A DNA stretch of 48,739 nucleotides from Lunatibacter salilacus (GTDB lineage: Bacteria; Bacteroidota; Bacteroidia; Cytophagales; Cyclobacteriaceae), in contig NZ_VOLC01000031.1 in assembly GCF_009797935.1 (NCBI RefSeq), positions 1 through 48,739 of the forward strand. Reading direction: 5' to 3'. Below are positions 17,106 through 25,610 of this stretch, piece by piece. Made by a program: the position numbers and the translations under genes. The notes beneath the pieces are model-generated. The model was not told the origin of the DNA. It worked only from the letters and a program-made list of their open reading frames with translations, and made no database searches. Each line of letters begins with the position of its first letter. Positions within the stretch are counted from its first letter, which is position 1.

Positions 17106-19007
17106 ATGTTATATTTAACCTTTCGTTTTCTAACTCCCTGTTATCAAATATCTGCTGTGACAACCCATTTCCGCTATTTGCTTCTTTTTTGTCTTTTTTT
17201 AAGCAACTGTCTGCACGCTCGTTCAAATCTTGCGTCGACTGATCCTGATTCCCTTTATCAGATCGCGGGCGAACTTATGGACCGAGAGGAATATTCGAAA
17301 GCTATTGAAGTGCTTACCAGCCTAAAAAACAACCCAGAATGGGTGAAGAACCGCGGTAATGCTAGAAAGACATTCAACAATTTGGGGTATTCCTTTTTTC
17401 TGCTCCAAGAGTATTCGGAAAGTGCCCAAAATTATGAGATCGCTACCCAGTTGGCCCGGGAACTGCAGGACACGGTCAAGTGGATAACCTCGCAAACCTC
17501 CCTGGCTATGGCCTACCGACAGCTTGGCCTGTATGCAAAGTCCTTAAATGCAAATCAGGAAGCTCTTAGTCTGGCGGAGCGCCGCAATGATTGGGAAAAT
17601 GTGCTCAACTTGTTAAACACTATGGGCATCATGTACCAGAATTTGGAGCAATGGGAAAATGCGCTGGAAAGGCACCGTGAGGCACTGGAGCTTTCGCGGA
17701 TTCATTCCGATACACTTATGCAGTCCTACTTATATACGAATTTGGCAATTAGCCAAGCGGGACTCGGACGTCAGGACAGCAGTCTGCATTACAACCTTCT
17801 TTCCCTTGACCTTAAGGAACAGCTTAGACTAGACCCAACAGCCAGCGCAAGTAACCTGAACAATATTGGCGAAAACTACTTGGTCATGGACAGCCTCGAT
17901 TTGGCAGAAAATTATTTAAAGAGAGCGAACAAATTGTACAGCGAAAAAGGGGACAAGGAAGGCTTAATTGAAAATTATAACAATCTGGCACGTTACACCT
18001 TAAGAAAATTCGACACCCAAAAAGCAGCAGAGTACTTGGACAAAGCAAAAGTTCTGCTAACAGGGGTCCCTGTGAAGGAATTGTACATAGACTATCTTTT
18101 GTTGCGCACCTCCTTACTGGAACAAAAGGAAAAATATTCGGAAGCACTTGTAACGCACAAGGAACTGGCTTCGCTTCAACAGGAGGTATTTCAGGAGGAG
18201 CAACTGGATGTGCAGCGGTTGGAAGCTAGCGCGGCACTTCGGGAAAAAAACCTTGAAACTCAAAACCTTGCCCAAGCAGCGGAGATTTCCAAGGCTGAAT
18301 CAGAAAGAAAAGCTCAGTTAATATTGATATTGTTAGCAGGTCTTATAATTGCGGGGCTGGTGACCTTTTTCTTTATTCGATTAAACCGTCACTTGAGCGA
18401 TAAAAATAAGCTTATCGAAATTCAAAAACTTGAACTAAAACACACTTCATTTAATATACTGATGAGGTTGCAGGCATTACTTCGGTTGACTTCCGATAGC
18501 CTTAAGGATACGGCTACCCGCGAAAAGTTACAGCAGGTAGAAGCGGCTATTATATCAGCAGCCTCCCTACAGCAGTTTACGTATGGGATCGAAAACGAAG
18601 AAGAGGTGTCTTTAGGAGATTTTTTAAACGAGCTGGTTGAAAGGTTGAAAGAGGCTTTTACAAATCCTGCCCACCCGCCTATCGTTTACACGGTCGAAGT
18701 AGAAACGGATTCGGTTCTGCCTGTAAAAACAGTAATGAACTGTGGCCTGATGGTGGCTGAAATGATTACCAATTCTATAAAGCACGCTACAATCGGTATT
18801 TCAAATCCAAATATCAGCGTTCGCTTATCCCGGAGTGATTCCCATTTGGTGCTTCAGGTGGGGGATAATGGTATGGGATATGACCGCATTCAAAAAAACC
18901 AAGGCATCGGATCGAACTTGATCTACCGGTTGGCCAGTTATATTAAGGCGGAGCTGACCGAAGAGACTGAAGGGGGAACCTCTTACACGATTCGATTGAA
19001 ATGTTGA
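17106..19007 (+). CDS. TPR sensor histidine kinase, orphan (copy 1)
   Basis: A 633-residue membrane sensor kinase. An N-terminal hydrophobic segment (FRYLLLFCLFLSNC) exports a periplasmic domain with about six TPR repeats (about 50-340). A coiled coil and one membrane helix (about 403-424, LILILLAGLIIAGLVTFFFI) follow. The dimerisation domain has His446 in LKHTSFNILMRLQALLRL, of the HisKA_2 type. The ATPase domain has the N-box MVAEMITNSIKHA and G-box VGDNGMGYD. The annotated ATG puts 21 residues before the signal; a GTG at 17157 would fit better. It is a close paralogue of the kinase at 20003 but has no response regulator of its own, so it probably phosphorylates the LytTR regulator at 21846. 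Confidence 0.88.
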   Translation: MLYLTFRFLTPCYQISAVTTHFRYLLLFCLFLSNCLHARSNLASTDPDSLYQIAGELMDREEYSKAIEVLTSLKNNPEWVKNRGNARKTFNNLGYSFFLLQEYSESAQNYEIATQLARELQDTVKWITSQTSLAMAYRQLGLYAKSLNANQEALSLAERRNDWENVLNLLNTMGIMYQNLEQWENALERHREALELSRIHSDTLMQSYLYTNLAISQAGLGRQDSSLHYNLLSLDLKEQLRLDPTASASNLNNIGENYLVMDSLDLAENYLKRANKLYSEKGDKEGLIENYNNLARYTLRKFDTQKAAEYLDKAKVLLTGVPVKELYIDYLLLRTSLLEQKEKYSEALVTHKELASLQQEVFQEEQLDVQRLEASAALREKNLETQNLAQAAEISKAESERKAQLILILLAGLIIAGLVTFFFIRLNRHLSDKNKLIEIQKLELKHTSFNILMRLQALLRLTSDSLKDTATREKLQQVEAAIISAASLQQFTYGIENEEEVSLGDFLNELVERLKEAFTNPAHPPIVYTVEVETDSVLPVKTVMNCGLMVAEMITNSIKHATIGISNPNISVRLSRSDSHLVLQVGDNGMGYDRIQKNQGIGSNLIYRLASYIKAELTEETEGGTSYTIRLKC

Positions 19008-19108
19008 AAGGACTTCGCTTTTTTTAATCCGCTGTCCATACCTTTTCCTTTAACAACCTTAAGAATTTCAAAAGGACCTGCGTCACTCTTAATTTCAATG
19101 GTATATTT

Positions 19109-19696
19109 CTACCAATTGATATTCTTAAATTCTCCCTCAGTCACTACCACCGTCCTGTCCTCGTCAGGATCGACCGCTGTAAATTCAAAAGTACCCGAAA
19201 TCTGTTTGGCACTATGGTCTATGGAGGTCACCTCAACCTGGATCGTTCCAAAATCGTCTGTTAATGCAATATAAGCGTTCTCCATATTGTTCAGGACCAT
19301 TGTAGAAACTCCAGCTGCCACATACCCGTCGAAGGTCGGTTCCGTGTCCGTACCTCTACTTCTGAAAATGGTTCCGGCTTTTAGTGAACTTAGATCCGGC
19401 CCAATTAATATGAGACGAACGTCCACTGCAGCCGCATCCTCCCAACTTCCGTCCACTCCGGAAATGCCCATGACGAACCCACTTCCATTGGGGTAGATCA
19501 CGAGGTTGGTTACGATAAATTCAGCCTCCGGATCCTGCTCATTTGGCATTACCGCCTCAAAGTCTCTCCCATCTACCTTGGCGGTAATGGATTGCCTGCC
19601 CGTATCCTCAGGTTTCATTCCATCATCATCGCTACTACAACTTACCCCCACCAAAATGATGATTAGGAATCCAATTAACTTCATGCTGGTTTTCAT
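19109..19696 (-). CDS. DUF6252-like lipoprotein
   Basis: A 195-residue lipoprotein with lipobox VGVSC (Cys about 20) followed by an acidic SSDDDG linker. The mature part is beta-rich and reads like the DUF6252 family of Bacteroidota surface lipoproteins: ITAKVDGRDFEA, an IGPDLSSLKAGT stretch, and a C-terminal KQISGTFEFTA with an EGEFKNINW end. The function is unknown. It lies on the opposite strand between the two paralogous histidine kinases, convergent with the first and divergent from the second, and may share the control region at 19697-20002 with the latter. Confidence 0.75.
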   Translation of the reverse strand: MKTSMKLIGFLIIILVGVSCSSDDDGMKPEDTGRQSITAKVDGRDFEAVMPNEQDPEAEFIVTNLVIYPNGSGFVMGISGVDGSWEDAAAVDVRLILIGPDLSSLKAGTIFRSRGTDTEPTFDGYVAAGVSTMVLNNMENAYIALTDDFGTIQVEVTSIDHSAKQISGTFEFTAVDPDEDRTVVVTEGEFKNINW

Positions 19697-19924
19697 ACTA
19701 TTTGTCGTTATGTGTGCTGGTCAACTTTCTTGCTCCTATATTGATTTTCGCCATTTTCCACGAAATCTCATACCTGTTCCCTAGAATAAGCTTTTATAAC
19801 TTTCAATGTCTCCAGGCAAAATTAGCTTCTTAAAATTCAAACCTGGTCACCATTATTGGTGAAACCGACTAGCCCCCTACTATTTCGAAGTCTCGGATGA
19901 ATGCTGATATATATATCCAAAAAT

Positions 19925-19954
19925 ATAAGGCTTTGATTGGTTTTGAAGCCTTAT
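19925..19954. promoter_or_regulatory. Inverted repeat upstream of kinase copy 2
   Basis: ATAAGGCTT (19925-19933) and AAGCCTTAT (19946-19954) are perfect 9-bp arms with a 12-base spacer, 49-78 bases before the kinase start in the 306-bp divergent region. TATGTTTC (19952-19959), one base off TAnnTTTG, overlaps its right edge. It could be an operator or a leader hairpin. Confidence 0.4.
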
Positions 19955-20002
19955 GTTTCTATTTTTAGTGGTGTTTTTTTCACAAAAAGAATTTTCTGAA
20001 AA

Positions 20003-21853
20003 TTGAATAATTTTGCCTTTCCTTTTTTGCTGTTAATGGTCGTTCTCGTTCCGATTCATAAAACATGGTGCCAATCGGAAACTACCTTTGATTCATTGTA
20101 CGCTGAAACAACGGATATGAAGAAAAACAAGCAGTTTCCTCAGGCGATTGACATTTATTATCAGCTTATGACCGAACCGGGTTGGATAAATGAGCTAAGC
20201 AATGCCAGGAAAACTTTTAACAGTATGGCCTTCTCATACTATATGCTACAGCAATTTGATTCCAGTGCCAGGTATTATTTGAAATCCAACCAAGTCGCGA
20301 TACAGCTAAAGGACACATCCCAAATCATCATTTCTTATAAATCCTTGGCTATGGCCTATCGACAAATCGGTCTTTATGCGAAATCATTGGAGAATAGCCA
20401 AAATGCACTGTCGCTGGCAGAATTTCGAAATGACCAAGAGCAAATGTCTGATATACTTAATACCATGAGTATCATGTACCTAAACCTCAACCAATACGAC
20501 AAAGCCCTTGAAAAGCAACGGATGGCCCTTAACCTTGCACGTTCGTTGCACGACTCCCTAGGAATAGCCTATTTATATAACAATATCGCAATGAGTCATT
20601 TTTATACTGCACGCTATGATAGTAGCCTGTATTTTAATCTGAAAGCTTTGGAAATAAAAACGGCACTTGGTCTCCCTAAAACGGACCAGGTTGCTAATTT
20701 GAGTAATATTGGGGAGGATTATCTAAAAATGGGTGATCTGAAAATGGCGGAACGCTATCTGTCGGAAGCTCATCGATTGTATTTAGAGAATAGCGATATT
20801 GAAGGACAGATAATTTGCGAAGAAACCCTTGTCGATCTTGCGATAAAAAAAAATGATTTTCGTACGGCAAATAAATATCTGGACAGCATAAAGCACCTAT
20901 TTGATATTGTTTTTGTCAAGGATCTATACCTTAAATATTTGGAATTGAGAGTCTTGCTTGCGGAAGAGGAAGGAAAATTTGAGGAAGCTTTCGTTTTTCA
21001 TAAAGAACTTGCGGTATTAAAAGAAGAGGTGTTCCAGGAAGAGCTGCTGGATGTTCAACAAGTCGAGTCTGAATATTTGCTTAGGGAAAAAGAATTGGAG
21101 AAAAGCTATGCGGAACAGGAAGCACAGTTTGCGCGCGATGAAAATAAGCGGTATATCCTGTTTATAACAGTTTTGTTTGTAACAGTATTGGTGACTTTGC
21201 TTTTGGCGTATTTGCTTTTTAGGTTCAATAAGACATTAAAGGTAAAGAATGGGATCATTGAATCGCAAAAGGCTGATTTAACTCACCGGACCTATAATGT
21301 GCTTATGAAGGTTCAGTCCCTCCTTCGATTGGCGTCGGGAAACCTAGAAGATGAGAAGTCAAAACAAGTCATGCAAAATTTAGAGGCAGCCGTATTATCC
21401 GCTGCATCGATTCAACAGCAGCTAACTGTAGAAGGTGAAAGCACTGAGATTCAAATTGGGGCTTATATTCAAGCCTTGGTGAAACGGTTGGAAGAGATGT
21501 TTGAACTAACTGGGCATCGGATTAAATTCGAAGTAATATTTAAAGAAGAAAACAAGCTTCCCACAACAACTGTCTTGAATTTGGGTATAATTATAGCTGA
21601 ACTAATTACAAACGCAACGAAACATGCATTTACGGAAGAAATTATTAATCCGCAAATTACTGTAACCATTGAAAAACAAGGCGCTAAGTTGCTCGTAAAT
21701 GTCCAGGATAACGGAATCGGAGTAAATGGCAGTCAAAAACAAGGGACCGGTACTGGGCTTGTACAGCGGCTTGCAAAATATATACAGGCAGATTTATTTG
21801 TTAAATCAGATCACGGAACCTCCTATACCCTCAGACTGAATACCTATGAGTAA
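20003..21853 (+). CDS. TPR sensor histidine kinase (copy 2)
   Basis: A 616-residue kinase, homologous to the copy at 17106 along its whole length (compare SLAMAYRQIGLYAKSLE with SLAMAYRQLGLYAKSLN). The start is a TTG at 20003, chosen because it gives a complete signal peptide (ending HKTWCQ); the first in-frame ATG would remove 11 residues of it. It has periplasmic TPRs (about 30-330), a coiled coil, a membrane helix (about 378-400, ILFITVLFVTVLVTLLLAYL), the phosphoacceptor His428 in LTHRTYNVLMKVQSLLRL, the N-box IIAELITNATKHA and the G-box VQDNGIGV. The last 8 bases overlap the response regulator start, so the two are translationally coupled. The signal sensed is unknown. Confidence 0.9.
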   Translation: MNNFAFPFLLLMVVLVPIHKTWCQSETTFDSLYAETTDMKKNKQFPQAIDIYYQLMTEPGWINELSNARKTFNSMAFSYYMLQQFDSSARYYLKSNQVAIQLKDTSQIIISYKSLAMAYRQIGLYAKSLENSQNALSLAEFRNDQEQMSDILNTMSIMYLNLNQYDKALEKQRMALNLARSLHDSLGIAYLYNNIAMSHFYTARYDSSLYFNLKALEIKTALGLPKTDQVANLSNIGEDYLKMGDLKMAERYLSEAHRLYLENSDIEGQIICEETLVDLAIKKNDFRTANKYLDSIKHLFDIVFVKDLYLKYLELRVLLAEEEGKFEEAFVFHKELAVLKEEVFQEELLDVQQVESEYLLREKELEKSYAEQEAQFARDENKRYILFITVLFVTVLVTLLLAYLLFRFNKTLKVKNGIIESQKADLTHRTYNVLMKVQSLLRLASGNLEDEKSKQVMQNLEAAVLSAASIQQQLTVEGESTEIQIGAYIQALVKRLEEMFELTGHRIKFEVIFKEENKLPTTTVLNLGIIIAELITNATKHAFTEEIINPQITVTIEKQGAKLLVNVQDNGIGVNGSQKQGTGTGLVQRLAKYIQADLFVKSDHGTSYTLRLNTYE

Positions 21854-22667
21854 CCCTACAAAGGTTTTGATAGTGGAAGATGATCCCTTACTTGGGGATT
21901 TGATTGTATCGGATTTAAAGTTGTTGTTCCCCTATGGAGAAATTGATATTTCAGGTCCAGCGGAAACTTACCCGGAAGCCTTGGAATTACTTCATGCAGT
22001 ACAGCCACATATCGTTTTGCTGGATATTGAGTTAAATGGCGACACGCAGGCTGGAATTGGGTTGGCGAAGCACATCAATCAAACCAAAGGACTCATACAA
22101 ATCATATTCCTTTCAGGGCTGCCAAGAAACAAGGGGGGCTATGATACGGCCAAGTATATGACCCCATTTAGTTTTATTCAAAAGCCCTACCAACGACAGC
22201 AGCTGGCGGACCAACTGGAATTGCTTCTTATCAGGAAAGCCCAGTCGGATTTATCTAAAGAAAGAAATTTGGAGAATTTGAATTCAGAACCTCCTAAACG
22301 ACCAGTTATTTTTGTTACCACTGCCCATGGAGAATTGACACCTGTTCCCATTGAACGGTTGGTCTTGCTGGAGGCTGATGGAAAGATAATTAGAGCTTAT
22401 TTGACCGACTACGCGTTTCCCATTGTGTTCACTTCTCCCGGGTTAAAAAACTTTTTTTTGGAAAATGAGCAACTTTTGGCAGCGGATTTTTTTCAACTAA
22501 GCCGGAAGCATGTGTTTTGTATAAGTAAAATCCAACAAATAAAACACAATCAAATTTTGCTATCCCAAAGTGAAAACCCATCTGGAACCAAACCTATCTC
22601 CATCCCCATTCCACAAAACGGAGACGCCAGAAAGAGGCTGTATGAAAAATTGGGAAGAATAGGTTAA
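21846..22667 (+). CDS. LytTR-family response regulator
   Basis: A 273-residue two-component regulator. The receiver domain (about 1-125) has the acidic pair ED at 11-12, the phosphoacceptor Asp60 in HIVLLDIELNG, Ser90 in FLSG and Lys113 in FIQKPY. The output domain (about 155-270) is LytTR, a DNA-binding fold of beta strands: LTPVPIERLVLLEADGKII and DFFQLSRKHVFCISKIQQI. It starts inside the stop region of the upstream kinase (ATGAGTAA overlap). It is the only regulator for two paralogous kinases. Likely targets are nearby: the secreted protein pair at 22.95-25.4 kb has a palindrome at its promoter. Confidence 0.92.
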   Translation: MSNPTKVLIVEDDPLLGDLIVSDLKLLFPYGEIDISGPAETYPEALELLHAVQPHIVLLDIELNGDTQAGIGLAKHINQTKGLIQIIFLSGLPRNKGGYDTAKYMTPFSFIQKPYQRQQLADQLELLLIRKAQSDLSKERNLENLNSEPPKRPVIFVTTAHGELTPVPIERLVLLEADGKIIRAYLTDYAFPIVFTSPGLKNFFLENEQLLAADFFQLSRKHVFCISKIQQIKHNQILLSQSENPSGTKPISIPIPQNGDARKRLYEKLGRIG

Positions 22668-22837
22668 ATTCCTTTTTTCATATATCCAGTATATAGACCG
22701 GAAAAAAGACCATGATAGTTAAATAATAAATTTCCTTAATTTTTTCAGAATAATAGTGAAAGTCATTCTCCCGAATGAAAGCTTACGCAACAAAGCTATG
22801 AAATTAACCACCATAATTGGTGAGCCAGAATTTCTCT

Positions 22838-22863
22838 TTATATCGTAGTTTTGAGCGATATAA
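22838..22863. promoter_or_regulatory. Palindrome around a TAnnTTTG box, upstream of the secreted pair
   Basis: TTATATCG (22838-22845) and CGATATAA (22856-22863) form a perfect 8-bp inverted repeat that encloses TAGTTTTG (22846-22853), a match to the Bacteroidota -7 consensus. A second match, TAAGTTTG, lies at 22861-22868. A regulator bound here would cover the promoter of the gene starting at 22954. Which protein binds is unknown; the LytTR regulator encoded next door is one guess. Confidence 0.5.
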
Positions 22864-22953
22864 GTTTGTGTTTAAGATCTGTTCGAATAGAAAAAGAGCT
22901 AAAATACACATTAATTGGTATTTGATCAATCGCATTAAAAAAATCCATTGGGT

Positions 22954-24219
22954 ATGAAAACGAAATATTTAATCTTTTTCGTGGCTTGCATAATATTAAA
23001 TGTTAATCCTGGATATAGTCAAATTTTAAAAGCCTTAAAGCAAAAGGTTTCCGAAGGAATTGAGAAAAAGATTGATGATTTCGAGGTCGGGAGAAAAAAT
23101 GAAAAAGTTGAGAATCAAAGTCGCGATACAGAGATAGTGGTAAAACCTACTACCAATGAAGGTAACCCTCCACAAGTTAATTCAGAAAAGGACATGAAAT
23201 CACTTCCACCTAGGGATCACCCTATTGAGACAGAGGATAAAATGTCAACTTTTGAGATTATTAGATATGACTCACCAAATAACAAATTTAAACCCATCCT
23301 GTTAGCATCCCATAAGGATCAACCTAGATTTGGAAGTATTTCGAGAGGATTAAATAACGATGTTAATCGGAAATTTTCCTCCAAAGAATATTCATTATTA
23401 GGTATGGAGAGATTTCTTAGTTTGATTGAATATAAGTATTTATACGATTTACTGGAAGATATGGATAAAGAACAATTCATGAGTAGTCTTAAAGAGGGAA
23501 CAGCAGAGGAGTTTCAGCAATATTTTATCCAGCAATACATAAAGGAAACAATGGCCAGTCATTTGGAAAACTCTTTTCGATATTTGTATTTCTGCAATTC
23601 AAAAAAATATGATTGTGACATGACCAACGGAAAGTACAGTGATTTCGATCATGCAAAAGAATGGGGAGGAGATTCAGAGGATATTTTTAGAATTAGGCAG
23701 ACGTATTTAAATTTTGTTAAAGAAGATTATTTAATAGATTTTTATAAATGGGCTAGCACTTTTATGCAGGAAGGAGAGGAATATTATTTTGTATCGGAAT
23801 CAAGACTTAAGGAATACGATTTTAATAAAGAGGCTTTTGAATTCCATTTGTCTTTGCCTCACGGTGGAGGCTTAAGTGACATCGCGCCAAAATATTCCGT
23901 TTTTAGATTTTCTAACACGATTTTTCCCGATGACCACACATTTACAAAATGTTCTTTGCCGTTGTCAATCGATGAGGCTGAAAAGATTTTGGAATTACAT
24001 GGAGGCAGATCGAATATTAGTGGAAAGACAATCCCCATATATGTTGTGTATAAAATGAGATTGAAGATTAAGGAAGTGAACCTGAAGGTGAGTGCACAAA
24101 ACCAAAAGCCTCGTTTAGTGTTCGATGTTTCCATGGTAGATGATGAAGTGGATGTTTTTTTTGATGAAAAGCTTAATAATAAGGTAGGTACGTTAAATTT
24201 GCTTGACCATGTTAATTAG
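22954..24219 (+). CDS. Secreted protein of unknown function (paralogue A)
   Basis: The ATG at 22954 gives 421 residues, MKTKYLIFFVACIILNVN, with a signal peptide ending GYSQ; the TTG six bases earlier is less likely. After the signal come a short amphipathic helix (ILKALKQKVSEGIEKKIDDF), a low-complexity charged linker (about 50-110) and a folded mixed domain (about 110-421). It has a Cys-x6-Cys pair (FCNSKKYDC), which may form a disulfide, and WGGDSEDIFRIRQTYLNF. I do not recognise the family. The next gene is a clear though diverged paralogue, and the two overlap by 11 bases. It lies just after the LytTR regulator. Confidence 0.7.
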   Translation: MKTKYLIFFVACIILNVNPGYSQILKALKQKVSEGIEKKIDDFEVGRKNEKVENQSRDTEIVVKPTTNEGNPPQVNSEKDMKSLPPRDHPIETEDKMSTFEIIRYDSPNNKFKPILLASHKDQPRFGSISRGLNNDVNRKFSSKEYSLLGMERFLSLIEYKYLYDLLEDMDKEQFMSSLKEGTAEEFQQYFIQQYIKETMASHLENSFRYLYFCNSKKYDCDMTNGKYSDFDHAKEWGGDSEDIFRIRQTYLNFVKEDYLIDFYKWASTFMQEGEEYYFVSESRLKEYDFNKEAFEFHLSLPHGGGLSDIAPKYSVFRFSNTIFPDDHTFTKCSLPLSIDEAEKILELHGGRSNISGKTIPIYVVYKMRLKIKEVNLKVSAQNQKPRLVFDVSMVDDEVDVFFDEKLNNKVGTLNLLDHVN

Positions 24220-25420
24220 ATTTAGACGATTATTTTCACTCGTTCTGGTCGTGACTGCTTTGTTTGCACATACTAACACGAATGGTCAAATATTAAAGTC
24301 AATTAAAGAAAGAGCTAAGTCCATATTGGTAGAAGAAGCTAAGGGGCTAGTAGACTCAAAGGACGTTTCAGTCTCAGAAAAGGGCGAAAAGGAGTCCGGT
24401 ACACCTATAAAAAAAATGTCGGATTCCGTTGAAGATCCAATCAATGAAAAGCGAAATGGTAACCGGTTTGAAAATGAAGATTATACGTTTCGTACAATTC
24501 AAGGTCCAAATTCATCCTTTGAGCCAATTAAGATAAGGACATATATGGATGAACCGCTATTTGTTCAATCAACCAAGAAGGAACAACATCTCCATGAAAT
24601 GGCGTTTTTTACCCTGTTAGAAATTGACGCATTATCCGAATACTATCAGGGTATAAACAAGGATTTACTATTTACGGACGCAACCGCCAAGTCGGTCGAG
24701 GAAAGGAACCAGTTTTTTATTCAACGACATTTAATTATGTCATCAGGTTTGTTATTTAAAAAGGAAGCTATTCTTCCCTTTTTTTGTATTGATGTTAATG
24801 GTGATTGCGGGGCGTTGGAGCGCCAATATCTGAGTGTTGATCGGGCAAGGTTTGCCAAATCGTTGGATACTTGGGGAGGATTGTACGCTAATCCATTTGA
24901 AAGAAGGAAAACCTATAAATCTTTTTTAGTCGCTAATTTTAATGATTTAATTGAACTGTCTAAGTCTGTAAGCCAAGATGATCCGCTTGTAGCATACCTT
25001 ATCATGAATGGAGAGATCAGTCATAGCTACGTAGATTTTGATCGTGGTGGCTTTTGGCTGCAGCAGGAAAATTTAAGTGTTTTTCCGCACGCATATTTAA
25101 ATAAATACGAGTCAAGGTTTCCGGGTGAGGAAAGAATTGGTAGCAGCATGTCTGGGAAAGTTTTTGTGGCCATGGATTTGGACTCCATCAACTCGCTACT
25201 AGATGGAGCTTCGCATAAAAGCCTCTTTCTCTTACACAAAATCAAAATTAATAAGCAAAATATGAACTTGGAAGGAGGTAAGTTAGTTAGCTCCCCATCT
25301 TTTTCGTTTCAATTAGAAAATAGCGTGGTAGAAATCTATTCGGACCAATATTTAACCGAAAAAATAGCCGAATTTGATTACAATGCTTTAGAATTTATAA
25401 GGATTCCTGCCATAAACTAA
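24209..25420 (+). CDS. Secreted protein of unknown function (paralogue B)
   Basis: The ATG at 24209 overlaps the previous gene by 11 bases, giving 403 residues (MLIRFRRLFSLVLVVTALFA) with a signal peptide ending NGQ. It has the same plan as its neighbour: amphipathic helix ILKSIKERAKSILVEEAKGL, charged linker, then the folded domain. Shared landmarks are FFIQR (YFIQQ in A), the Cys-x6-Cys pair FCIDVNGDC, WGG followed by FERRKTYKSFLVANF, and a C-terminal strand-rich part. The shared landmarks show a tandem duplication. Coupled translation suggests the two products are needed together, perhaps as a heteromer; this is inference. Confidence 0.7.
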   Translation: MLIRFRRLFSLVLVVTALFAHTNTNGQILKSIKERAKSILVEEAKGLVDSKDVSVSEKGEKESGTPIKKMSDSVEDPINEKRNGNRFENEDYTFRTIQGPNSSFEPIKIRTYMDEPLFVQSTKKEQHLHEMAFFTLLEIDALSEYYQGINKDLLFTDATAKSVEERNQFFIQRHLIMSSGLLFKKEAILPFFCIDVNGDCGALERQYLSVDRARFAKSLDTWGGLYANPFERRKTYKSFLVANFNDLIELSKSVSQDDPLVAYLIMNGEISHSYVDFDRGGFWLQQENLSVFPHAYLNKYESRFPGEERIGSSMSGKVFVAMDLDSINSLLDGASHKSLFLLHKIKINKQNMNLEGGKLVSSPSFSFQLENSVVEIYSDQYLTEKIAEFDYNALEFIRIPAIN

Positions 25421-25610
25421 TTCCTTCTTCCAAATTCACTGTATTTATATTTTCCCCTTTTTACCTATTTACACCTGCATGTGTGTGATTTAGAGAAACC
25501 ACCACTTCTGGTGTTCCGATTCAAAGCCCGGCCTTTTATCTTAGCTTACTCAATATAAGAGCTATCAGTGTTTATTAGGCATGTTCTTTTGGGAATTAAC
25601 CACCACAGTT

